Assembly: GCA_002699325.1 (NCBI GenBank)
Contig: PABS01000096.1
Coordinates: 1,927-8,305 of the forward strand
Source of the DNA: Ponticaulis sp.
GTDB lineage: Bacteria; Pseudomonadota; Alphaproteobacteria; Caulobacterales; Hyphomonadaceae
Reading direction: 5' to 3'
DNA length: 6,379 nucleotides
Positions 1 through 6,379 of the stretch are shown here, in pieces; positions within the stretch are counted from its first letter, which is position 1; every line of letters starts with the position of its first letter. The notes beneath the pieces are model-generated. The model ran no database searches and had not been told where the DNA came from. It saw only the letters and a list, made by a program, of their open reading frames with translations. Both the position numbers and the translations under genes were made by a program.

Positions 1-1088
1 AGAAGGATCTGAGAGACTGTGACAGCGCGCGGATCGACGAGAACGTCCACATCCATAGATCGGTGGATCATGGCCAGTTCAGGCGCATTGACCAAAGCGA
101 TTGTCTTTTTGGCTCCAAGCTTTTTCGACATGGTCGAGGCCAGAAGGTTGACGCCGTCCTGATTGGTGAGCGCCAGCACGGCGTCAGCCTTTTCAATACC
201 TGCCTCTTCCAGAATGTCAGGGTTCAGTGCGTCGCCGTGGATGACGATAGATCGACTGAGCTGCGACGCTGCGGTCTCTGCGCGACCGAGGTCAGCATCA
301 ATCAAGCGGACTTTGCGTCCCTTACGCTTTTCGAGCTGTTCGGCAACGTATAGTCCGATATTGCCCGCCCCGAGAAGAACGATGCGCTGATCTGCGGTCG
401 TATTCAGGCCAAGTAGCTCAGACAAACGGTCGAGCTGGCTTGAATCGATGAGGAGATACGCCGTATCTCCTTCAACCAGTTGATCGGTCTGAGTGGCGGC
501 GAAGAGGTGCTGATTGCGGACAATTGCCAGCACCTGAATATTGAGCCCAGGAAACAATTCCCCGATCTGCGATAAGGTCGTGTTGGCGAGAGGCGTGTCC
601 TTATGAATTTCGACACCGACGACGCGGATCAGTTTTTTAGCGAAGGGAATCGAGAAGAAGGCGCCGGGTGTTTCAAGCCTCTGGATGATCGAATCAGCGA
701 CCGCTTTCTCCGGTGAAATCACCACATCAATGGCCAGTCCGTCACTGCCGAACAGATCTCCAGACCTCTTGCTGAAATATGCGCGTGACCGAATACGTGC
801 GATTTTCGTTTGTACCTGGAAGAGCACATGTGCGACCTGACACGTCACCATATTCACTTCATCAGAATAGGTGACCGCGACGATCATGTCGGCGTCTGCC
901 GCGCCAGCATTTCTCAGAACCTGAGGGTGTGCTGCATGACCGGCATAACCCTGAACTTCGAGCTCAGACGTGATCGATTGAATGAGCTTTGGATCTTCAT
1001 CAATCACGCTCACATTGTGGCCATCGGAAGAAAGACGCCGGGCGATCCCCTGCCCGACCCGGCCCGCGCCACAGATGATGATCTTCAT
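1..1088 (-). CDS. trkA: TrkA, NAD-binding regulatory subunit of Trk potassium uptake (3' end cut by window edge)
   Basis: TrkA is the peripheral cytoplasmic subunit that binds NAD(H) and gates the TrkH/TrkG K+ channel. The reading frame is open from the ATG at 1088 to the left edge (362 codons). It shows the TrkA repeat architecture: a first RCK N-domain beginning MKIIICGAGRVG, with the dinucleotide motif GxGxxG at residues 7-12 and the ribose-binding acid D30 (VIDED); a first TrkA-C domain at about 140-225; and a second Rossmann domain with GAGNIG at 240-245 and its acid D264 (LIDAD). Full-length TrkA is about 458 residues, so roughly the last 95, mainly the second TrkA-C domain, lie outside the window. 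The start is 9 bp after the ntrX stop, with a GAGGA ribosome site 6 bases upstream, so it is probably co-transcribed with ntrYX. trkA following ntrX is the usual alphaproteobacterial order. There is no internal stop or frameshift. Family identity is secure; the transporter partner is not in view. Confidence 0.95.
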   Translation of the reverse strand, partial: MKIIICGAGRVGQGIARRLSSDGHNVSVIDEDPKLIQSITSELEVQGYAGHAAHPQVLRNAGAADADMIVAVTYSDEVNMVTCQVAHVLFQVQTKIARIRSRAYFSKRSGDLFGSDGLAIDVVISPEKAVADSIIQRLETPGAFFSIPFAKKLIRVVGVEIHKDTPLANTTLSQIGELFPGLNIQVLAIVRNQHLFAATQTDQLVEGDTAYLLIDSSQLDRLSELLGLNTTADQRIVLLGAGNIGLYVAEQLEKRKGRKVRLIDADLGRAETAASQLSRSIVIHGDALNPDILEEAGIEKADAVLALTNQDGVNLLASTMSKKLGAKKTIALVNAPELAMIHRSMDVDVLVDPRAVTVSQIL

Positions 1089-1094
1089 ATCGAG

Positions 1095-1099
1095 TCCTC
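1095..1099 (-). promoter_or_regulatory. Ribosome binding site of trkA
   Basis: On the minus strand GAGGA sits 6 bases before the trkA ATG (1086-1088). It overlaps the ntrX TGA stop (1098-1100), an arrangement that favours translational coupling. It supports this ATG, which also places the Rossmann GxGxxG motif at the expected residue 7. Confidence 0.75.
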
Positions 1100-2483
1100 A
1101 GCTTCTGCTGTTGGCAGAAGGGTCTACTCCTAAAGCTTTTAGCTTCCTGTGCAAAGCGGATCTCTCCATACCGATAAACGCGGCCGTTCGTGAGATATTC
1201 CCGCCAAACCGGGTGATCTGAAGCGACAGATATTCTTTCTCAAACTGTTCGCGGGCATCGCGCAGGGTCATGCCAATAACTTCGCGTGAGCCTCCCGCGC
1301 CATCGCCTGATTCCTCGGACGGATCCTTTGGAAGTTCATGTGCCTGAACCGGAGCGGCTTTGTTGTCCCCCGAAAGGATGAGTACGCGCTCCACAACGTT
1401 TCTCAACTGCCTCACATTGCCTGGCCATGTTGATGACTGGAGCACGGCGAGTGCCTCCTCGCTGAACGTGCGTCCGGATACGCCCAGCGTGTCTTTGGCA
1501 CGCTCAACGAAATAGCGAACCAGTTCTGGAATATCCTCGCGGCGATCCGCCAATGATGGAACCTGAAGCGGGACCACATTCACGCGGAAATAGAGGTCTT
1601 CGCGAAATTCAGCGCGTTCAATCTTTTGTCTCAGTTCGACCGAAGTCGAGCTGATTACACGGACATCCACACTGACATCAGATTTTCCACCCACACGGCG
1701 AAAGCGCTGATCCGTTAGAACGCGAAGGATTTTATTCTGAGTGCCAAGTGGCATTTCTCCGATTTCATCCAGGAACAAGGTTCCGCGATGCGCCTGTTCC
1801 AGCAAGCCAATGGACTGGATACGGCCGTCATTGCCCTCGCGCCCAAATAACGCGATCTCCATCTGATCCGGAGTGATGCTGGCAGAGTTCACCGCGATGA
1901 ATGGTGCGGCGGATCGCTTGGAGTTCTCATGAATGAGTTTGGCTGCCAGTTCTTTTCCGGCGCCGGCGGGTCCTGAAATCAGTATACGGGAGTTAGTCGG
2001 CGCAACCTTTTCAATAGATTGCTTGAGCGTCGTCGCGGCTGCCGACTGTCCGAGAATTTTGCTCCCGAAAGACTCAAAGACTTTGAGCGCAGAATTTTCC
2101 CGTTTCAGCGCGGCTGCTTCCAGCGCACGTTCCACGATCACGAGCAGTCTGTCGGCTTTGAAGGGCTTTTCCAGGAAGTCGTAGGCACCTCGACGAATCG
2201 CAGTTACGGCGGTCTCGATCGATCCATGACCACTGATCACAATCACTGGCATGATTGGATCAATGGACTGCAGATATCGAAGCATTTCGAGACCATCCAT
2301 GCCGCTGCCTTGTAGCCACACGTCAAGAATGACCAGTTCAGGTTTGCGTTCAGAAATCGCAGTCAGCGCTCTTTCTGCTGTAGATGCCGTTCGCACGGTA
2401 TAATTCTCGTCTTCGAGCACACCGCCAATCAGGTCCCGGATATCAGGTTCATCGTCAACAATGAGGATTTCTGGAGAGATCAT
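1098..2483 (-). CDS. ntrX: NtrX response regulator, AAA+ domain without the GAFTGA loop
   Basis: NtrX is the cytoplasmic DNA-binding regulator paired with the kinase NtrY, linked in alphaproteobacteria to nitrogen, redox and envelope control. The 461 residues show a receiver domain (about 1-120) with acid pocket D11/E12, phospho-acceptor D54 in LDVWLQGS and K106 in EKPF. The AAA+ domain (about 140-375) has Walker A GPAGAGKE (171-178), Walker B LFLDE ending D239/E240, a candidate arginine finger in FREDLYFR (293-300) and WPGNVRQL (353-360). A Gly/Ser/Glu-rich linker lies at about 385-400. A Fis-type helix-turn-helix lies at about 425-452 (GGNISRTAAFIGM...). The segment after ALFG, where sigma-54 activators carry GAFTGA, is instead REGNDGRIQSIGLLEQ and is about 3 residues shorter. 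ATP binding and hydrolysis look possible; classical sigma-54 remodelling does not. The ATG overlaps the ntrY stop by 4 bp and has an AGAGGA site. The context with ntrY upstream and trkA downstream settles NtrX over NtrC. Confidence 0.95.
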   Translation of the reverse strand: MISPEILIVDDEPDIRDLIGGVLEDENYTVRTASTAERALTAISERKPELVILDVWLQGSGMDGLEMLRYLQSIDPIMPVIVISGHGSIETAVTAIRRGAYDFLEKPFKADRLLVIVERALEAAALKRENSALKVFESFGSKILGQSAAATTLKQSIEKVAPTNSRILISGPAGAGKELAAKLIHENSKRSAAPFIAVNSASITPDQMEIALFGREGNDGRIQSIGLLEQAHRGTLFLDEIGEMPLGTQNKILRVLTDQRFRRVGGKSDVSVDVRVISSTSVELRQKIERAEFREDLYFRVNVVPLQVPSLADRREDIPELVRYFVERAKDTLGVSGRTFSEEALAVLQSSTWPGNVRQLRNVVERVLILSGDNKAAPVQAHELPKDPSEESGDGAGGSREVIGMTLRDAREQFEKEYLSLQITRFGGNISRTAAFIGMERSALHRKLKALGVDPSANSRS

Positions 2484-4708
2484 ACACGTTCCTCTGATAC
2501 GTTCCAGCTGGACACAGACTCATCAGACGGACCGGATGTGGGCAGTCTGACGGATACACGTGCGCCGGGTTTTCCATCTGAGCGATCCAGGAGCGTAAGC
2601 TGGCCGCTATGGTCCTGAACAATGCGGTTTACAATTGCTAGCCCGAGGCCAACGCCCTGTTCACGGGTCGTAAAATAAGGCTCCAGATACTGGCTTCGGT
2701 TTTCGACTGGAAAGCCTGGCCCGGTATCTTCAACTTCGACCAGAACATAGTTATCCTGGAGTGTCTGCACTCGGACCAAAATCTCGCCAGCCTGGTCGTC
2801 ATCTTCCAGATCCTGCTCAAGTCGCGAGATCGCCTCTCCAGCATTCTTGATCAGATTCGTCAAAGCCTGGCTCAACAATCGCTCGTCACCTTTAACCGGA
2901 AGAGACTCGGCGTCCGTTTCCATGCGAACATCCACGTCTGGCAAAGAGAGTCTCATGCCGAAGACTGAACTACGGGCCATTTCGACAAGGTCGAACGTCT
3001 TGAGTTCCGGCTTCGGCATTCGGGCGAAGGACGAAAATTCTTCAACCATATGACCGATATCACTGACCTGTCGGAGGATAGTGTCCGTACATTTGTCAAA
3101 GACAACATCGTCGTCGTCGATAAGCTTTCTATAGCGACGTTTCAAACGTTCTGCTGACAGTTGGATCGGCGTCAGAGGGTTACGAATTTCGTGTGCGATG
3201 CGTCTGGCAACGTCTCTCCATGCCGATTGTCGCTGCGCGCTGATGAGACGCGTCGTGTCATCAAAGGTCAGAATGCAAGCGGCTTCCTTTTCGACTGTCG
3301 GTGCGACCCTCAGAAAGACGTGTTTCTGAGCTCCGTCGCGCTCGATCATCAAAGTTTGCTCTCGACCGACCTTGTCTCGCTGAGCGTCTCTTACAAGCCC
3401 TGCAAATTCAGGAATGGTTGAAGGAAGATTCTGCGGCGCGCCTGTCTCGTGCAGCTGAGGAAAAATACGTCGTGCGGATGGATTGGCTAGGGTGATGTTC
3501 AGATCATTATCCACACGGATAACCCCGGCAGTAACGCGATCTAGAACGGTTTCGATAAAGCGTGTCCGCTCCAAGGCTTCTTTGTGAGCCAGATCAATGG
3601 CGTCTTTCTGTTCGCGAAGTTTTGCAGTCATCGCATTGAAGGATGACGTGAGCTCAGACACTTCATTGTCGAGCCTCGGCATAGGAACGGTAACGTTCAG
3701 ATCGCCGCTTCGGACGTCATCGGCAGCCGTAGCAAGGCGGGAAATCGGCCGGGAAATCTGGCTGGCAGCGTGAAGGCCAAAGCGGACGAAAAAGAGAAGA
3801 ATCAGTGCGGTAATTTGAACGAAACCGAGAAGGAAGATCAATTGAAGGCGTCGGCTCGATTCTTCTGACCGGCGATAGTCCACGACAGTTTGTTCAGCTC
3901 GCGTCAGGCTGTCCAACAAACGTTTGTCAGCTGGTCGCGTGGTATAAAGATAAGCTTCGTCAAACCCTTCCAGCTTGAAGAGTGCAAGAAATTGGCTGCT
4001 CTCGTTATCGAGCATGACCGAAACATCGCCGCTATTTGCGGTTTCGAACATTTCGTCCTGTGGACGAATAAAAGCGCGGCGACTGGCCTGATCTGAGGCC
4101 ACCAGGATATCGCCATCAGCACTTATAAGCGATGCGCCTGTGAGTTCGCGGTAGATCGCCTGTTCGAGCAGAAAGCGTGCAAAAACATCTGGTTCAGTCT
4201 CGAATCCCATCGCGGCGGCGTTCAGATCCTGCGCCATAATACCGACATCCACGCGAAGGTCGTCGGCGATTGCCTGAAGGTTGGAGCGTGCAATGTCAGC
4301 GCTGCCCTCTACAATGTTCTGAATACGCTCTGAAAACCAGTTTTCGATGCCGCGATTGAGGGATGTCCCAAGGAACAGGGCAACCAAAACCGCAGGCGTA
4401 ACCGCGGCGAGGCTGAAAAGCGCGGCAAATCGCTTTCCGAGGCTCCCCTGCCCTGTTCGCGACCGGCTCTCGTCCGCTCGCGATGTAAGCCTGAAAAATT
4501 CCTGACCAACATAGAACGCGACCGCCGTGATCAGAATGAAATTCGCGCCGAGTAGCCAGAAAATAGAATCAGAGGCGGGTCTGATTGGGCCGATGCCAGA
4601 AATCGATACGATCGTTACAATGACGGCAATCAGAGAAGCAGTCAGGAACAGGAACTGCGTCCAGCGACCAAACAGCTTAAAAACCGAATTATCCAGAATA
4701 CGCAGCAA
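2480..4708 (-). CDS. ntrY: NtrY membrane-bound sensor histidine kinase (TTG start)
   Basis: NtrY is the inner-membrane histidine kinase expected to phosphorylate NtrX. The 742 residues, near the usual family length, contain hydrophobic segments at about 18-37, 48-70 and 95-114, an extracytoplasmic region at about 115-287, and a fourth segment at about 288-311. After these come a HAMP linker (about 315-368), a PAS domain (about 380-490), the dimerisation/phospho-acceptor domain with H506 in AHEIRNPLTPIQL, and the ATPase domain with N box LTNLIKNAGEAI (N622), G1 DTGPGF (661-666), F-box-like EPYFTT and G2 GVGLGL (685-690). All catalytic boxes are intact. The start is TTG: an in-frame TGA lies two codons upstream, a GGTGAG site is 5 bases before the TTG, and the first internal ATG (about residue 158) would remove three membrane segments. 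It follows ntrC after 60 bp and overlaps ntrX by 4 bp. The ligand of the periplasmic region is not evident. Confidence 0.95.
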   Translation of the reverse strand: MLRILDNSVFKLFGRWTQFLFLTASLIAVIVTIVSISGIGPIRPASDSIFWLLGANFILITAVAFYVGQEFFRLTSRADESRSRTGQGSLGKRFAALFSLAAVTPAVLVALFLGTSLNRGIENWFSERIQNIVEGSADIARSNLQAIADDLRVDVGIMAQDLNAAAMGFETEPDVFARFLLEQAIYRELTGASLISADGDILVASDQASRRAFIRPQDEMFETANSGDVSVMLDNESSQFLALFKLEGFDEAYLYTTRPADKRLLDSLTRAEQTVVDYRRSEESSRRLQLIFLLGFVQITALILLFFVRFGLHAASQISRPISRLATAADDVRSGDLNVTVPMPRLDNEVSELTSSFNAMTAKLREQKDAIDLAHKEALERTRFIETVLDRVTAGVIRVDNDLNITLANPSARRIFPQLHETGAPQNLPSTIPEFAGLVRDAQRDKVGREQTLMIERDGAQKHVFLRVAPTVEKEAACILTFDDTTRLISAQRQSAWRDVARRIAHEIRNPLTPIQLSAERLKRRYRKLIDDDDVVFDKCTDTILRQVSDIGHMVEEFSSFARMPKPELKTFDLVEMARSSVFGMRLSLPDVDVRMETDAESLPVKGDERLLSQALTNLIKNAGEAISRLEQDLEDDDQAGEILVRVQTLQDNYVLVEVEDTGPGFPVENRSQYLEPYFTTREQGVGLGLAIVNRIVQDHSGQLTLLDRSDGKPGARVSVRLPTSGPSDESVSSWNVSEERV
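2490..2495 (-). promoter_or_regulatory. Ribosome binding site of ntrX
   Basis: AGAGGA on the minus strand lies 6 bases before the ntrX ATG (2481-2483), inside the last codons of ntrY. Together with the ATGA stop-start overlap (2480-2483), it indicates coupled translation of the kinase and its regulator, which helps keep the pair in balance. Confidence 0.7.
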
Positions 4709-4768
4709 GTATACTCACCAAAATGTGTCGAACCGGTAACACTGTTCCCCTTCCAACACACTATCGGA
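4709..4768 (-). other. Intergenic gap between ntrC and ntrY
   Basis: This 60-bp gap is the only non-coding stretch of note in the window; the other junctions abut, overlap or are 9 bp. It contains the ntrY ribosome site, a 9-base palindrome AACACTGTT (4738-4746), a nearby second AACAC copy, and ACCGGT (4732-4737). I see no stem followed by a T-run on the minus strand, so no intrinsic terminator, and no convincing -35/-10 or -24/-12 pair. It may simply be a spacer in a ntrBCYX transcript. A promoter for ntrYX inside it or in the 3' end of ntrC remains possible. Confidence 0.5.
4714..4719 (-). promoter_or_regulatory. Ribosome binding site deciding the ntrY TTG start
   Basis: GGTGAG on the minus strand ends 5 bases before the TTG at 4706-4708. 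The TGA within it is in frame with ntrY, so translation cannot begin further upstream. The next codon, CTG, is a weaker alternative start. No in-frame ATG or GTG is present before the first membrane segment. Confidence 0.6.
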
Positions 4769-6193
4769 TTAATCAGGAGAAGCAATCTCCAGACTGTTTA
4801 TCTTGCTCCGCAGCGTGTTGCGATTCATGCCGAGCAGCTGAGCAGCGCGGACTTTGTTGCCTCCCGTCACATTCAGGGCGAGTTCAATAAGAGGCCGTTC
4901 GACCATGGAAATGACGTCATGATAAACGGTCCCTTCGGCTTCTGAGTAGGCCCGAAGTTCCGGTTCGATATGTTCTCGAAGAAGGTCTCGAAGTCGCTGC
5001 TCAAAGCTGACGCCGTTTTCTTTGGGAAGACGCCGCTCAGAAACCAGAGACGCCTGAACGAGATCTTCTGAAATAATCGGCTCTGACGACAGCGCTATCA
5101 TGCGCATCACGACGTTCTGCAGCTCGCGGACATTGCCCGGCCAGTCATGAAGTGACAGTCGCTTCAACGCCTTGGCATCAATCGTCTTCTGTCCCAGCCC
5201 ATCGACTTCAGCGCGTTTCAAAAAGCGCTTTGCCAGCTCGGGGATGTCATCTTTCCGGGCCCGTAGCGGCGGTATATTTATCGTCACGACGTTCAGGCGG
5301 TAGAAAAGATCGTTACGAAAGCTCCCATCTTCGATCAGCGCGCGCAGATCGCGCGAAGTCGCTGCGATCACCCGTGCCGTTGAAACGTCCATTTCGGTCG
5401 AACCGATTGGCGAGAATTCTCCATTCTGCAGGAACCTTAAAAGCTGCGTCTGCGCGTCGAGTGGCATATCGCCAACCTCGTCAAGAAACAGAGTGCCACC
5501 ATCACTTTGGGCGACCTTGCCTTTTGTCACCTTGCCATCAGGGCCGACCACGCCGAAGAGTTCAGACTCAATGCGGTCGCGCTCTACGGCTGCCATATTC
5601 ACTGGAACGAATGGTTTTTCTGACCGATTGCCGAGGTCATGGATGGCCTGCGCGATGGTTTCCTTACCTGTGCCAGACTCTCCCTCAATGAGAATCGTCA
5701 AAGAGGTGTTTTTGACGCGAGACATAGTCCGGAATACGGCCTGCATGGCGGTCGATCGCCCGATCACAGCTTCGTTGAGCCGCGCATCCGGTACGCGCTG
5801 TGGACGGTCAAGCTTTTTTACCCCGTCTTTGGACGACAGTGCGCGCTTCGCCATCTGTGCCAAATCGTCGATATCGAACGGCTTTGGAAGATAATCGAAA
5901 GCCCCGTGTTCGGTAGCCGACATTGCCGTCATCAATGTGCTCTGGCCACTGATCACAATAATTGGCAGGTCAGGACGCTCAGCGCGAATGTCGGGCATGA
6001 GATCAAAGATGCAATCATCACCCATATAGACGTCGGTGATAAGCAGATCGCCGTCACCATTTCGGACCCAGCGCATCAGCGCAGTCGGGTTCGTAGTTGA
6101 CCGAACCGCATGACCTTCTGCGATCAGTGTCTGGCTCGCGATAAGACGGATGCCCGCGTCATCGTCGGCGAGAAGAATAGTGGACTGCCCCAT
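4769..6193 (-). CDS. ntrC: NtrC (NR-I) nitrogen response regulator, AAA+ domain without the GAFTGA loop
   Basis: NtrC is the DNA-binding regulator phosphorylated by NtrB under nitrogen limitation, classically controlling glnA, glnB/K, amt and related genes. The 474 residues show a receiver (about 1-120) with acid pocket D11/D12, phospho-acceptor D54 (TDVYMGDD), S82 and Y101 at the switch positions, and K104 in LPKPFD. The AAA+ domain (about 140-375) has Walker A GESGTGKE (171-178), Walker B GTLFLDEV with D238/E239, a candidate arginine finger in FRNDLFYR (292-299) and WPGNVREL (351-358). The Fis-type helix-turn-helix is at about 436-468, with GGNKVRAAQLLGMNRNTLR. GAFTGA is absent: after ELFG the sequence is VVGPDGKVTKGKVAQSDGG, 4 residues shorter than in E. 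coli NtrC. Sigma-54 contact is therefore unlikely, as described for R. capsulatus and Caulobacter NtrC. The ATG immediately follows the ntrB TAA, with an AGGA site 9 bases upstream. Adjacency to ntrB distinguishes it from NtrX. Confidence 0.95.
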   Translation of the reverse strand: MGQSTILLADDDAGIRLIASQTLIAEGHAVRSTTNPTALMRWVRNGDGDLLITDVYMGDDCIFDLMPDIRAERPDLPIIVISGQSTLMTAMSATEHGAFDYLPKPFDIDDLAQMAKRALSSKDGVKKLDRPQRVPDARLNEAVIGRSTAMQAVFRTMSRVKNTSLTILIEGESGTGKETIAQAIHDLGNRSEKPFVPVNMAAVERDRIESELFGVVGPDGKVTKGKVAQSDGGTLFLDEVGDMPLDAQTQLLRFLQNGEFSPIGSTEMDVSTARVIAATSRDLRALIEDGSFRNDLFYRLNVVTINIPPLRARKDDIPELAKRFLKRAEVDGLGQKTIDAKALKRLSLHDWPGNVRELQNVVMRMIALSSEPIISEDLVQASLVSERRLPKENGVSFEQRLRDLLREHIEPELRAYSEAEGTVYHDVISMVERPLIELALNVTGGNKVRAAQLLGMNRNTLRSKINSLEIASPD

Positions 6194-6379
6194 TTACTTC
6201 GATCCTGCAGATTCTCGTTGTATTGGAAGGATTAAGTCGAATTGCGTGCGCCCTGGCCGACTTGTGAATGACAAGCGTCCTCCATGAGCAAGCGCAATAT
6301 CCTGGCAAACGGAAAGCCCGATGCCCGTGCCAGATGACTTGGTGGAAAAGAAGGGTTTGAAGATCTGTTCCTGCGTACC
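6194..6379 (-). CDS. ntrB: NtrB (NR-II) nitrogen sensor histidine kinase, C-terminal fragment (5' part outside window)
   Basis: Only the last 61 codons are in view, open from the right edge to the TAA at 6194-6196. The fragment is the end of a GHKL ATPase domain: F box QIFKPFFSTK, G2 box GTGIGL, then SVCQDIALAHGGRLSF, closely resembling the end of NtrB proteins. NtrB is a soluble kinase/phosphatase that controls NtrC phosphorylation and is itself controlled by PII proteins. The stop codon directly abuts the ntrC ATG (TAAATG), so the two are almost certainly one operon. The tail after the ATPase domain (IQRESAGSK) is short. Identification rests on the kinase motifs plus the position before ntrC; the sensor domain, H box and N box cannot be checked here. 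The gene is cut by the window edge, not broken. Confidence 0.9.
   Translation of the reverse strand, partial: GTQEQIFKPFFSTKSSGTGIGLSVCQDIALAHGGRLSFTSRPGRTQFDLILPIQRESAGSK

Noticed and set aside
63..390. Two overlapping plus-strand frames of 96 and 75 codons near the left edge
   Set aside because: They lie opposite the second Rossmann domain of trkA, which reads continuously on the minus strand with clear TrkA motifs.
4731..4760. Possible intrinsic terminator between ntrC and ntrY
   Set aside because: Only a 9-base palindrome with 4-base arms is present. There is no GC-rich stem followed by a T-run on the minus strand.
5152..5691. Plus-strand open frame of 179 codons opposite ntrC
   Set aside because: It lies entirely antisense to the conserved AAA+ region of ntrC, and its translation is rich in Arg, Ser and Pro with no recognisable motif. 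It is a shadow of the real gene.
5639..6100. Plus-strand open frame of 153 codons opposite the ntrC 5' half
   Set aside because: It is antisense to the receiver and Walker A region, shows no domain, and overlaps other shadow frames. Coding on the minus strand explains the openness.
1098..6193. ntrC and ntrX as a duplicated repeat
   Set aside because: They share domain order and motifs as ancient paralogues but differ in most residues. There is no nucleotide-level repeat, so this is not a recent duplication.

Overview
The window is a densely packed stretch of alphaproteobacterial chromosome. It carries the conserved nitrogen-regulation and potassium-uptake cluster ntrB-ntrC-ntrY-ntrX-trkA, with every gene on the minus strand, so transcription runs from the right edge to the left. 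The NtrY/NtrX pair and this gene order (often preceded by a dusB/nifR3-like gene and followed by hfq in relatives) are typical of Alphaproteobacteria. By eye the GC content is moderate, in the mid-50s percent. Both response regulators lack the sigma-54-contacting GAFTGA loop, as reported for Caulobacter and Rhodobacter capsulatus NtrC. This makes a Caulobacterales/Hyphomonadaceae- or Rhodobacterales-like source plausible, but the genus cannot be read from the window.

Layout from right to left (5' to 3' of the operon): the last 61 codons of ntrB (6194-6379, ATP-binding end of the histidine kinase); complete ntrC (4769-6193), whose ATG directly abuts the ntrB stop; a 60-bp gap (4709-4768), the only appreciable non-coding DNA; complete ntrY (2480-4708, TTG start), a four-TM-segment sensor kinase; complete ntrX (1098-2483), overlapping ntrY by 4 bp (ATGA); a 9-bp gap; and trkA (1-1088), cut by the left edge after 362 codons, before its last domain.

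Functionally these are two two-component systems in series plus a K+ uptake regulator. NtrB phosphorylates NtrC in response to nitrogen status. NtrY is a membrane sensor thought to phosphorylate NtrX. TrkA is the NAD(H)-binding cytoplasmic subunit that gates Trk potassium transporters. The main point of interest is that NtrC and NtrX both keep intact receiver, ATPase and Fis-type DNA-binding elements but have each lost GAFTGA, replaced by short, unrelated sequences. This predicts that they do not act as classical sigma-54 activators. I found no mobile element, CRISPR, RNA gene, pseudogene or wholly new system.
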